A stretch of 53,320 nt of DNA from Pelagibacterales bacterium SAG-MED37. Lineage in GTDB: Bacteria > Pseudomonadota > Alphaproteobacteria > Pelagibacterales > Pelagibacteraceae. Every line of letters starts with the position of its first letter. Within the stretch, counting starts at the first letter, position 1. The stretch spans positions 1 to 53,320 of the forward strand of contig JACWEG010000005.1 of NCBI GenBank assembly GCA_014653605.1. Reading direction: 5' to 3'. Below are positions 44,213-52,961 of the stretch, one piece after another. Both the position numbers and the translations under genes were made by a program. Below the pieces are notes generated by a model, which did not search any database, was not told where the DNA came from, and saw only the letters and a program-made list of their open reading frames with translations.

Positions 44213-44986
44213 TTGAGTAAAGATAAATTTATTATTGCTAAAAGGAACTTTAAATCCAGATTAATTGTTGGCACTGGAAAATACAAAAATATGAAAGAAT
44301 GTGCCAGAGCTATTAATTTATCTGGAGCTGAAATAGTTACTGTTGCTGTTAGAAGGGTGAATATTGTAGATAAAAAAAAACCTTTGTTAATGGATTTTAT
44401 TGATCCAAAAAAAATTACATATCTCCCAAACACAGCGGGGTGTTTTAATTCAAAAGATGCTCTGAGAACCCTTAGATTAGCTAGAGAAATTGGAGGATGG
44501 AAATTAGTAAAGCTAGAGGTATTAGGAGATAAAAAAAATCTATTTCCTGAAATGATTGAAACACTTAAATCAACTGAGATACTTACTAAAGAGGGATTTC
44601 AAGTTATGGTCTATTGTAATGATGATCCTTTGATGGCCAAACGATTAGAAAATTCAGGAGCTTGTGCAATAATGCCTTTAGCAGCTCCAATAGGATCTGG
44701 ATTAGGTATTCTGAATCAAGTAAATATTAAAATTATTAGAAATCAAACAAAGTTACCTCTAATTATAGATGCTGGATTAGGTCAAGCTTCTGATGCCACA
44801 ATAGCAATGGAGTTAGGATGTGATGGAGTATTAGTTAATACTGCTATTGCTAAAGCAAAAAAACCTTTTGATATGGCCTTAGCATTTAAAAATGCTGTAG
44901 TGGCGGGGCGTCAGTCTTATCTTGCAGGAAGAATCAATAAATTAATAATGGGAGAACCTTCCTCTCCAAAAAAAGGAATTATTTAG
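44213..44986 (+). CDS. thiG: Thiazole synthase
   Basis: 257 residues. It forms the thiazole phosphate of thiamine from DXP, dehydroglycine and ThiS thiocarboxylate. Schiff-base lysine is in LVKLEVLGDKKNLFP; other signature parts are LIVGTGKYKN, LPNTAGCFNSKDALRTLRLARE (in part: PNTAGCFNSKDALR), MPLAAPIGSGLG and IIDAGLGQASDATIAMELG (in part: DAGLGQASDA). It starts with TTG 2 bp after the thiS stop, with a strong GGAGG upstream. No thiC, thiO or thiF is adjacent. Convergent with rne, 8-bp overlap. Confidence 0.95.
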   Translation: MSKDKFIIAKRNFKSRLIVGTGKYKNMKECARAINLSGAEIVTVAVRRVNIVDKKKPLLMDFIDPKKITYLPNTAGCFNSKDALRTLRLAREIGGWKLVKLEVLGDKKNLFPEMIETLKSTEILTKEGFQVMVYCNDDPLMAKRLENSGACAIMPLAAPIGSGLGILNQVNIKIIRNQTKLPLIIDAGLGQASDATIAMELGCDGVLVNTAIAKAKKPFDMALAFKNAVVAGRQSYLAGRINKLIMGEPSSPKKGII

Positions 44987-46772
44987 CCTTTTTATAGAAT
45001 TTTTTTTTTCTAAAAGTTTTCTTTTTGAATTTCTTTTTATCCTTTAGCTCAATAATATTATTTTTTACAGTTAATTGATTAAGGTTTTTAAGTTTTTCAA
45101 AATGCTCAATTAATTCAATTGTTTTTTTAGACTTATTTTTTATGTCTATAATATATTCTGGAATGATTAAATTATTATCAGATATTATATCAATTTTCAT
45201 CTTATTTTTTTTTTCAAAATAAGTAAGGTCATCAATAAAATTCTCTTTTAAAAAGTCAGAGATTTTTTTACACACTTTTAAATCAACAAACTTCGCTTTA
45301 CTTAAAACTGCTTTAAGTTCTACTAATTTTAGAATTTTAAGTCCAAATGACTCATCTGTAAGATTTATTTTCCATTTAACAGCGCTTTCCCTAAGTCTCT
45401 GTCGAGACATTTCTAAGAGACCAAAATTAGATATTCTACCAATTTGAATTCTTGCTCTATCAGATCGACATTTTTCTTTCAGTCTTCTCTCTACTAGTTT
45501 CCGATTTCCATAACTTAACATATCTATGAAATCTATAATAATTAAACCAGATAAATCTCTAATTTTTATTTGTCTTGCTATCTCATCAGCAGCTTCAAGA
45601 TTAGTATCTAAAGCTGTACTCTCAACATTTTTTTGTTTAATAGAACTTCCAGAATTTATATCAATTGAAACCAAAGCTTCTGTAGGATTAATTACCAAAT
45701 ATCCCCCAGAAGTTAATTTTATTTCAGACTCAAAAATTTGATTTAACTTTTGTTCTATACCTTCTTCTATAAACAATGGAGTTTTGCCTCTATATTTTTT
45801 TATCTTTTTAACATGTGAAGGCATCATCATTTTCATAAAATTTTGAGCCTTTTTATAACCTTCGTTACCCTCAATAATTATATTTTTAGTATTTTCATCA
45901 TACATGTCTCTTAAAGTTCTTTTAATTATTTCACTTTCTTGATGGATCAATGAAGGCGCTATAGAGCTTAAGGCATTTTCTTTAATTTGATTCCAACTGT
46001 TAATAAGAGTAGATAAATCATGGTCAATCTCATTTTTAGTTTTGTTACTTCCGGCAGTTCTGACTATTAATCCCATTTCTTTAGGAATTTGAATCTCATT
46101 TAAAATAGACCTAATTTTTTTTCTATCTGCTGGATTAAATATTTTTCGAGATATACCTCCCCCTTTAGGAGTATTTGGCATCAACACAATATATTTACCT
46201 GCTATTGATATAAAAGTACTTAATGCAGCTCCTTTTTGCCCACGCTCATCCTTAATAACTTGAACAAGAATTACCTGATTAGGCTTAATTACTTCTTGAA
46301 TTTTATATCTCTTAAATCTGAATTTATTTTCATTTTTTTTTATTTTTCCATTATCTAAATTTTCTTTTTCTTCTTCTTTCTTTTCGTTCAATTCTTCTTT
46401 CTCAATAGGATCTTCAAGTTCTAATTTTCCTTCAGCAAGATTTTCTTCCTCTTTTGCCTCAACCTTTTTTGATAATTCTTCTCTTGCTCTTTCTTCTTCC
46501 TGCTTAATAATTTCTAAATCACTTCTTGGTATTTGATAATAGTCTGACTGGATATCATTAAATGATAAAAACCCATGTCTATCTCTACCAAAATCTACAA
46601 ACGCAGCTTGCAGAGAGGGTTCAATACGACTTACTTTTCCTAAATAGATGTTATTTTTAATTAGATTGTTTTTTAAGCCTTCATACTCATAGTCTTCAAT
46701 GTTTTCACCTGACTTAAGCACAACTCTAATTTCATTGGGATGCGAAGCATCAATGTATAAATTTTTTTCCAT
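44979..46772 (-). CDS. rne: Ribonuclease E/G family endoribonuclease
   Basis: 597 residues. RNase E/G cuts single-stranded AU-rich RNA and processes rRNA, tRNA and mRNA. The S1 domain (residues ~35-185) is split by a ~65-residue Glu/Lys-rich insert (88-152), seen in other alphaproteobacteria. The catalytic domain has the metal ligands Asp371 (LVSIDINSG) and Asp414 (IIIDFIDM), and RISNFGLLEMSRQRLRES. After that motif the family normally has a CPxC zinc-link; here residues 456-480 contain no cysteine. There is no long C-terminal degradosome scaffold, only a basic Lys-rich tail, so organisation is nearer to RNase G. Divergent from the PBP1A gene. Confidence 0.9.
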   Translation of the reverse strand: MEKNLYIDASHPNEIRVVLKSGENIEDYEYEGLKNNLIKNNIYLGKVSRIEPSLQAAFVDFGRDRHGFLSFNDIQSDYYQIPRSDLEIIKQEEERAREELSKKVEAKEEENLAEGKLELEDPIEKEELNEKKEEEKENLDNGKIKKNENKFRFKRYKIQEVIKPNQVILVQVIKDERGQKGAALSTFISIAGKYIVLMPNTPKGGGISRKIFNPADRKKIRSILNEIQIPKEMGLIVRTAGSNKTKNEIDHDLSTLINSWNQIKENALSSIAPSLIHQESEIIKRTLRDMYDENTKNIIIEGNEGYKKAQNFMKMMMPSHVKKIKKYRGKTPLFIEEGIEQKLNQIFESEIKLTSGGYLVINPTEALVSIDINSGSSIKQKNVESTALDTNLEAADEIARQIKIRDLSGLIIIDFIDMLSYGNRKLVERRLKEKCRSDRARIQIGRISNFGLLEMSRQRLRESAVKWKINLTDESFGLKILKLVELKAVLSKAKFVDLKVCKKISDFLKENFIDDLTYFEKKNKMKIDIISDNNLIIPEYIIDIKNKSKKTIELIEHFEKLKNLNQLTVKNNIIELKDKKKFKKKTFRKKKFYKKAK

Positions 46773-46849
46773 AGTGTGTGTTTTGATTGTTTCATTTAAA
46801 TTAAAAATTTTGTTTTATTGTTATGCCTTATCTTTAACAAATTCCTTTA

Positions 46850-46855
46850 TATAAT
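46850..46855 (+). promoter_or_regulatory. Candidate -10 element for the PBP1A-prfB-AsmA operon
   Basis: TATAAT ends 9 bases before the ATG at 46865, so the transcript would have only a few leader bases. No convincing -35 lies 16-18 bp upstream. It is in the 92-bp gap between rne and the PBP1A gene. Confidence 0.35.
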
Positions 46856-46864
46856 GGAAACAAA

Positions 46865-49201
46865 ATGCACATAACAATAAAAAATATATTCATTGGTTTT
46901 CTTAGTTTTTTACTATTATTGATAATTACTGTTTTAGGGATTCTATGGAATTTTTCTAATAATATCCCAGATTATAAATTTTTGAAGAATTATAAACCCC
47001 CAGTATCAAGTAAAGTTTATTCAGGTAATGGAAGTCTTGTAGCTGATTTTTCTAAAGAAAAAAGAATTTTTGTTCCCTATAGAGCTATTCCAAAAAATGT
47101 AATTAATTCATTTTTATCTGCAGAAGATAAAAATTTTTTTTCTCACCCAGGTGTAGATGCCAAAGGAGTTTTAAGAGCAACCATAAATAACATTAAAAAT
47201 ATTATGACCTCTAAACGGTTAGAGGGTGCGTCTACAATTACTCAGCAAGTAGCAAAAAATTTTCTTTTAACAAATGAAGTAAGTATTAATAGAAAAATTA
47301 AAGAAGCTATTTTAGCTTTTAGAATTGAGAGAGCTTTAACAAAGGAAAGAATACTAGAACTTTATTTAAATCAAATCTATCTTGGTAGTGGAGCGTATGG
47401 AGTAGCAGCAGCCAGTTTACAGTATTTTGACAAATCCATTAAAGAATTAAATTATGAGGAAGCAGCATTGCTTGCAGCTTTGCCAAAAGCCCCAAGTAAA
47501 TATAATCCTTACAGAAATATTGAATTAGCTAAATTTAGAAGAGATTTAGTTTTAAACAATTTATTTGAAAATAGTTTTATAAACATTGAAGAATATTCTG
47601 AATTAAAAAAAAAAAAAATCATATTAAAGAAGAAAAAAAAAATTTTTTTAGAAGACTCTCAATATTATATTGAAGATGTAAGAAAGAATATTATTGAAAT
47701 ACTTTCTTATGAAAAAGTTTATAATCAAGGATTTAATATCAATACTCCAATAAATTTAGAACTTCAAAAAATTGCTACAGATAGTTTGAGAGATGGTTTG
47801 GTAGCATATGACAAAAGAAAAGGCTGGCGAGGACCATTAACCAATAAAACTAATGTAAAAAATTGGTCTGATAATTTAGAAAAGTATGATTTAGAAAGCT
47901 CAATAAATTGGAAAATAGCTATTGTAAAAAAGATATCTAAATTTTCTGTCGAAATAGAAACAAAAGATAAAACTAAAGGTCTTATAGAGTTTCAAGACAT
48001 TTCTTGGACAAAAAAAGAATTTGATGAATTATTGAAAAGAGGTGACGTTATTTATGTAAATCATATTAAAGAAAATAAATATAGTTTAAAACAAATTCCC
48101 AAAATTAATGGTGGTATTGTAGTTATGGACCCTTACACTGGAAGAGTTTTAGCTTTAAGTGGAGGTTTTAGTTTTAAGAGCAGTGAATTTAATAGAGTAT
48201 CCCAAGCATTACGACAACCTGGTTCAGCATTCAAACCATTTGTTTACGCTCTTGCACTAGAAAATAATTATACACCTTCTTCATTAGTTTTAGATGCTCC
48301 ATTAGTTTTAGCCCAAGGTTCTGATCTTAAAATGTGGAAACCAGAAAACTATGGAAAAAAGTTTTATGGACCTTCTACTTTAAGAGTTGGCTTAGAAAAA
48401 TCTAGAAATCTTATGACAGTAAGAATAGCTCAGAGTTTAGGTGTTGATAAAGTTGCAAGCTTTTCTAAAGACCTTGGTATTTATGAAAATCCTGAGGAAC
48501 TTTTATCAATTTCTCTTGGTTCAGCAGAAACAACTTTGATGAAATTAACATCAGCATATTCTGCTTTTATAAATGGAGGAAAGTTGGTTTTACCAATTTT
48601 AATTGATCGCGTTCAAGATAGCGAAGGAAATACTATACTTAACAATGAAAATAGAACCTGTGCAAATTGTGATCAAATTTCATTTACAGGAAAAGACTAT
48701 CCATATATTAAAAACAATTATAAACAAATATTTTCACCTCAAACAGCTTATCAAATTACCTCCTTATTAGAAGGAGCAGTTAAAAGAGGAACTGGAAAAA
48801 AATTAAAAAGTTTAAATTTGAATTTAGCAGGCAAAACTGGAACTACCAATAAAAATACAGATGCATGGTTTATTGGCTTTACTTCAAACTTAGTAGTAGG
48901 AGTCTATGTTGGTATGGATAATCCTCAACCTTTGGGTAAATTTGAAACAGGATCAAAAACTGCTCTACCTGTATTTAAAAATTTTATTAAAAAAGCAATT
49001 AAAAAGTCTGAAGCAAGACCATTTAAAGTTGCTGAAGGGATTACTATGATGGTAGTAGATCCTTCAACTGGACAAAAAGCAAAGTTTTCTTCAAAAGATA
49101 CAATTTTAGAAGCATATAAAAGTTCCAATGTGATTGATGGAGTAATTTTATATTCAAATAATAATAGATTAGATACCAATAATATATTAAAGTTTTATTA
49201 A
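46865..49201 (+). CDS. mrcA: Penicillin-binding protein 1A (bifunctional transglycosylase/transpeptidase)
   Basis: 778 residues. An N-terminal membrane anchor (residues ~8-30) is followed by the GT51 glycosyltransferase domain: catalytic Glu in SAEDKNFFSHPGVD, EGASTITQQVAKNFLL, RKIKEAILAFRIE and ERILELYLNQIYLGSGAYG. The transpeptidase has its nucleophile Ser454 in GSAFKPF, the SxN-like KSRNL and KTGTTNKNTDAWF. A linker near residue 250 is coded by a 14-A run. It polymerises and cross-links peptidoglycan. The stop overlaps the prfB start (TAATG). Confidence 0.95.
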   Translation: MHITIKNIFIGFLSFLLLLIITVLGILWNFSNNIPDYKFLKNYKPPVSSKVYSGNGSLVADFSKEKRIFVPYRAIPKNVINSFLSAEDKNFFSHPGVDAKGVLRATINNIKNIMTSKRLEGASTITQQVAKNFLLTNEVSINRKIKEAILAFRIERALTKERILELYLNQIYLGSGAYGVAAASLQYFDKSIKELNYEEAALLAALPKAPSKYNPYRNIELAKFRRDLVLNNLFENSFINIEEYSELKKKKIILKKKKKIFLEDSQYYIEDVRKNIIEILSYEKVYNQGFNINTPINLELQKIATDSLRDGLVAYDKRKGWRGPLTNKTNVKNWSDNLEKYDLESSINWKIAIVKKISKFSVEIETKDKTKGLIEFQDISWTKKEFDELLKRGDVIYVNHIKENKYSLKQIPKINGGIVVMDPYTGRVLALSGGFSFKSSEFNRVSQALRQPGSAFKPFVYALALENNYTPSSLVLDAPLVLAQGSDLKMWKPENYGKKFYGPSTLRVGLEKSRNLMTVRIAQSLGVDKVASFSKDLGIYENPEELLSISLGSAETTLMKLTSAYSAFINGGKLVLPILIDRVQDSEGNTILNNENRTCANCDQISFTGKDYPYIKNNYKQIFSPQTAYQITSLLEGAVKRGTGKKLKSLNLNLAGKTGTTNKNTDAWFIGFTSNLVVGVYVGMDNPQPLGKFETGSKTALPVFKNFIKKAIKKSEARPFKVAEGITMMVVDPSTGQKAKFSSKDTILEAYKSSNVIDGVILYSNNNRLDTNNILKFY
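47605..47618 (+). repeat. 14-base poly-A run in the PBP1A coding sequence
   Basis: An uninterrupted run of 14 A codes four lysines between Leu and Ile in the linker after the glycosyltransferase domain. The frame stays open through it. It is a likely place for sequencing error or polymerase slippage. Confidence 0.85.
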
Positions 49202-50296
49202 TGGATCATAAATATACAGATTTCAAAAAAGAAATAGAAAAGATAAATCAAAGAGTAAAGGAGTATCTTTGAAAAAAATGGTATTTATTCAAAGTTAAAA
49301 GACCATAATTCTAAGATGCTCGAATCTAATTTCTGGCAAGATAAAGCTAACTCAAAAAAAGTTATAAAAGAAAAAAAATTATACGAAGACTTAATAAATT
49401 CATTTGAAACGTCTATAGAAAAATTAAAAGATTTAGATGATTTGAGTGAATTGGCCTTAGAGGAAAATAATGAAATTATACAAAATGAAATATTGGATAA
49501 CATAAAAGAACTTAGAAAAGCAGTCAAAAAAAATGAGATTAAGTGTTTCCTATCTAATGAGGCAGACTCTCTTGATTGTTACATTGAAATTCATGCAGGT
49601 GCTGGTGGAACTGAAAGTCAGGACTGGGCTGACATGTTAAGAAGGATGTATCTAAAGTGGTCTGATAATAAAAAATTTAAATCAAACTTAATTAGTGAAC
49701 ATAAAGGTGACGAAGCTGGAATAAAATCGTCTACTATTAAAATAGAGGGAGACTATGTCTTTGGCTGGTTAAAAAAAGAGTCCGGAATTCATAGATTGGT
49801 CAGAATTTCACCTTTTGACTCAGGAGCAAGAAGGCATACTAGTTTTGCGAGTATATGGGTCTACCCAGTTGTTGATGAAAGTATAAATATAGATATTTTA
49901 GATAAAGATCTAAGAATTGATACATATCGTTCAAGCGGGGCAGGAGGCCAACATGTTAACACTACTGATAGCGCTGTTAGAATTACACATTTGCCATCTA
50001 AAATAGTTGTACAGTGTCAAAATGAAAGATCTCAACATAAAAATAAAGAAACTTGCATGAATATGCTGAAAGCAAGACTTTATGATTTTGAAATTAAAAA
50101 AAAGGAAAAAGAAAATCAAAATACAGAAGCACCAAAATCTGAAATTGGCTGGGGTCACCAGATAAGGTCTTATGTGTTACAGCCATATAGACTGGTCAAA
50201 GATAATAGAACTAATTTTGAAAATACAAGCCCTGACAAAGTTCTAGATGGCGAAATTGATGACTTTTTGGAACACTCATTATATCAAATTAAATGA
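49201..50296 (+). CDS. prfB: Peptide chain release factor 2, with programmed +1 frameshift
   Basis: RF2 recognises UAA and UGA and releases the finished protein. The gene begins at ATG 49201, reads 23 codons to an in-frame TGA at 49270-49272, then continues in the +1 frame from 49271 to 50296, giving about 364 residues. The shift site is GGAG TAT CTT TGA, with the internal Shine-Dalgarno and slippery CTT U found in most bacterial prfB genes, so the level of RF2 sets its own synthesis. The tripeptide anticodon SPF (RISPFDSGARR) and the catalytic GGQ (GAGGQHVN, 49943-49951) are present. Overlaps its neighbours at both ends (TAATG and ATGA). Confidence 0.97.
49262..49272 (+). promoter_or_regulatory. 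prfB programmed frameshift signal
   Basis: The bases AGTATCTTTGA, preceded by AAAGG, match the bacterial RF2 frameshift cassette: a Shine-Dalgarno-like GGAG three bases before the CTT that slips onto TTT, with the UGA stop as pause site. Confidence 0.9.
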
Positions 50297-52467
50297 AAAT
50301 AATTTTAAAAATCTTTTTATCAATAATTCTAATATTTTTAATCATAACAGCTTATTTAAGCACTATAGGAATTGAAACAGATAGGTTTAACAACCAAATA
50401 AAAGATAAGATTAAAAGTATTGATGAAAAAACTGAAATTGAATTAAAAAAAATTAAGTTAGTTTTAGATCCATTTAAATTAAAAATTAATATCAAAACAA
50501 TTGGATCAAAATTAATAAATCAAAATGGAACAGTAGAAATAGAAAGTTTAAAAACTCAAATTTCTATTAAATCATTGATTGAAAATAAATTTTCTATTGA
50601 AAGTTTAGAAATATCTACAAAATCATTAGAAGTAAGAAACTTGATTTCATTTTTAAGATCTTTTAGAAACTCACCAGAATTATTTTTGTTAGAAAAAACA
50701 ATTAAAAATGGATATTTAATTGGTGATATTAAATTGGAATTTGATTCTAATGGAAATATCAAAAAAAATTATGAGATAAATGGTTTCTTGAGGGACACTA
50801 GATTAAGTATACTTAAAAAATACAACCTTCAAAAACTTGATCTAATATTTAATTTTAAAAAAGATAATCTCTCATTAAGCGATATATCATTTACTCTTAA
50901 TGATTTAAAATTTTTATCTGAAAATATATCAGTTAAAAAAGATAAAGATGATTTTTTAATAGATGGAGAAATAAAACACAAAGAGATAGTCTTTAATAAA
51001 AAAAACGTAAATTTATTAATTAAGCCTTTTTTTTCAGAGATTGATCTTGAAAAATTGAAATTTAGTTCCAACAACAGATTCTCATTCAAGACAAATAGAA
51101 AATTTGAATTTCGTAATTTTATCTTAGAGTCTGATATATTAATAGATGAATTTTTTGTTATTAATAAATTTGAGTTAATAAATTTTTTTCCAAATATTAA
51201 AAAAAATTTTCATTTATCTAATCACAAGTTATCAATCAAATATCTTGAAGATGATTTATATATAGATGGCAAAGGTGACATTCTAATACAAGACAATAAA
51301 GATACTTTTAAATATTCTATAAATAAGAAAAATGGTATTTTAGATTTTAAAACTTCTCTAAAAATAAATAATAATCCTTTGAAGATAAAGTCTTTAAATT
51401 ATGAAGATGTAAATTCTTTAATACAATTAGAAGGATCAAAAAATAAAATAGATGAAATTAATATTAAAGATTTTATTATAAATGAGAAAAAAAATAGAAT
51501 TAGAGCTCAAAATATTAAATTTAATAAGAAATTTGAAATAGTAAAACTTGGAACAGTTACTTTAAATTATATAGATCAAGAAAATCAAAAAAATCAGGTT
51601 AAATTTTATCCAATGAATAATAAATATGTTTTAAAAGGACCTTCATTTAATGCCAATAGTCTTATTGATGATTTATTATTTGAGGATAAAAATTCTAATT
51701 TTTTTAATATTGATACTAGAATTGAAATTAGTATCGATAAAATTTTTTTAGACAATGAGTTTGATTTATTTAATTTTAATGGGAACATGTTCTTCAAGAA
51801 TAAAGAGATTGTAAAAGCTAACTTAAATGGAAGTTTTTCTAATAATAAAAAGTTAAATTTTACTATTAATACTAATGACAACAATAAGATTACAACTCTA
51901 TATATTGATAAAGCTGAACCAATTGTTAAAAGATATAAATTTATTAAGGGTTTTGATAATGGAACACTTGATTTTTACAGCTCAAAGAAATTTAATGAGT
52001 CCACATCAACTTTAAAGATATACGATTTTAATTTAAAAGAATTACCTGCATTAACAAAAATCTTAACCCTAGCTTCTCTACAAGGTATCGCTGATATTTT
52101 ATCTGGGGAAGGTATAGGATTTGATGAGTTTGAGATGAATTTTAAAAGTAAAAAAGATGGGATGGTTATTGATGAAATCTATGCAATTGGCCCAGCAATT
52201 TCTATTTTAATGGACGGTTATATTGAAAAAGACAAACTTATTAGTCTTAGAGGAACCTTAGTCCCAGCGACTACAGTAAATAAATTTATAGGATCTTTAC
52301 CTGTGTTAGGTAAAATATTAGTTGGTTCAAAAACTGGGGAAGGTGTTTTTGGTGTAAGTTTTAAAATAAAAGGCCCTCCTAAAAAACTTGAAACTTCAGT
52401 AAATCCTATCAAAACACTTACTCCAAGATTTATTACAAGAACTTTAGAAAAAATTAAAAAAAACTAA
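50293..52467 (+). CDS. AsmA/YhdP-like envelope protein
   Basis: 724 residues. One N-terminal membrane helix (IFLSIILIFLIITAYLSTIG) is followed by a long, beta-rich periplasmic region with repeating amphipathic strands. The C-terminal ~160 residues (LASLQGIADILSGEGIGFDEF, LRGTLVPATTVNKFIGSLPVLGKIL in part) match the AsmA-like C-terminal domain. Proteins of this bridge-like group (AsmA, YhdP, TamB) carry phospholipids between inner and outer membranes. The start overlaps prfB (ATGA at 50293-50296). Convergent with the tyrS fragment, sharing CTAA. Confidence 0.8.
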   Translation: MKIILKIFLSIILIFLIITAYLSTIGIETDRFNNQIKDKIKSIDEKTEIELKKIKLVLDPFKLKINIKTIGSKLINQNGTVEIESLKTQISIKSLIENKFSIESLEISTKSLEVRNLISFLRSFRNSPELFLLEKTIKNGYLIGDIKLEFDSNGNIKKNYEINGFLRDTRLSILKKYNLQKLDLIFNFKKDNLSLSDISFTLNDLKFLSENISVKKDKDDFLIDGEIKHKEIVFNKKNVNLLIKPFFSEIDLEKLKFSSNNRFSFKTNRKFEFRNFILESDILIDEFFVINKFELINFFPNIKKNFHLSNHKLSIKYLEDDLYIDGKGDILIQDNKDTFKYSINKKNGILDFKTSLKINNNPLKIKSLNYEDVNSLIQLEGSKNKIDEINIKDFIINEKKNRIRAQNIKFNKKFEIVKLGTVTLNYIDQENQKNQVKFYPMNNKYVLKGPSFNANSLIDDLLFEDKNSNFFNIDTRIEISIDKIFLDNEFDLFNFNGNMFFKNKEIVKANLNGSFSNNKKLNFTINTNDNNKITTLYIDKAEPIVKRYKFIKGFDNGTLDFYSSKKFNESTSTLKIYDFNLKELPALTKILTLASLQGIADILSGEGIGFDEFEMNFKSKKDGMVIDEIYAIGPAISILMDGYIEKDKLISLRGTLVPATTVNKFIGSLPVLGKILVGSKTGEGVFGVSFKIKGPPKKLETSVNPIKTLTPRFITRTLEKIKKN

Positions 52468-52961
52468 TCTTTTTCAATTTTAATATGTCTTTTTTTTCCA
52501 ATAGAAAGTTTTAAATAATTATTTTGGAATAATTTATCGCTAATAATGTAATTTTCATTAGATATCATTTCATTATTTAATTTTATGGCATTTCCTTTGA
52601 TTAATCTCCTTATCTCACTTTTAGATTTTTCCAACTTTGATAAAATTATTAAATCCAAAACAGTAATTTTTTCATTAATATTCTTCGCTTTAATTTTTAT
52701 TGTAGGCAAATTAGAACCCAGCAAATTTCCAGAGAAAGCCTCTTTGGCAGCCTGTTCAGAATTTCTGGCAGCTTTTTTACCATGAAGCATTGTAGTCGCC
52801 TCATTTGCTAATCTAATCTTGAGTTTATTTATATCTTCATCTTTATTTTTATCAATTTCTTCGATACTTAAATCTGTAAATATTTTCAAAAATTTTATTA
52901 CATCTTTATCATCAATATTTCTCCAGAATTGCCAATAATCATAAGATGATAACATCTTTTT
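52464..52961 (-). pseudogene. tyrS: Tyrosyl-tRNA synthetase, C-terminal fragment
   Basis: About 165 residues remain of a usual ~410. KMLSSYDYWQFWRNIDD follows the class I KMSKS region in TyrRS, then FTDLSIEEID, ANEATTMLHGKKAA and a C-terminal S4-like RNA-binding domain (LIILSKLEKSKSEIRRLIKGN, in part). Upstream of about 52961 the frame turns into unrelated residues (YFKHRWYCKCNF), the shadow of the anmK fragment, so the ATG at 53003 is not a real start. The Rossmann catalytic core is missing. It looks like a chimeric join, not a native truncation. Confidence 0.85.

Noticed and set aside
49201-49272. Short 23-codon open frame ending in TGA before prfB, which looks like a separate peptide or a broken gene
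   Set aside because: It is the first segment of prfB up to the programmed frameshift, not a pseudogene.
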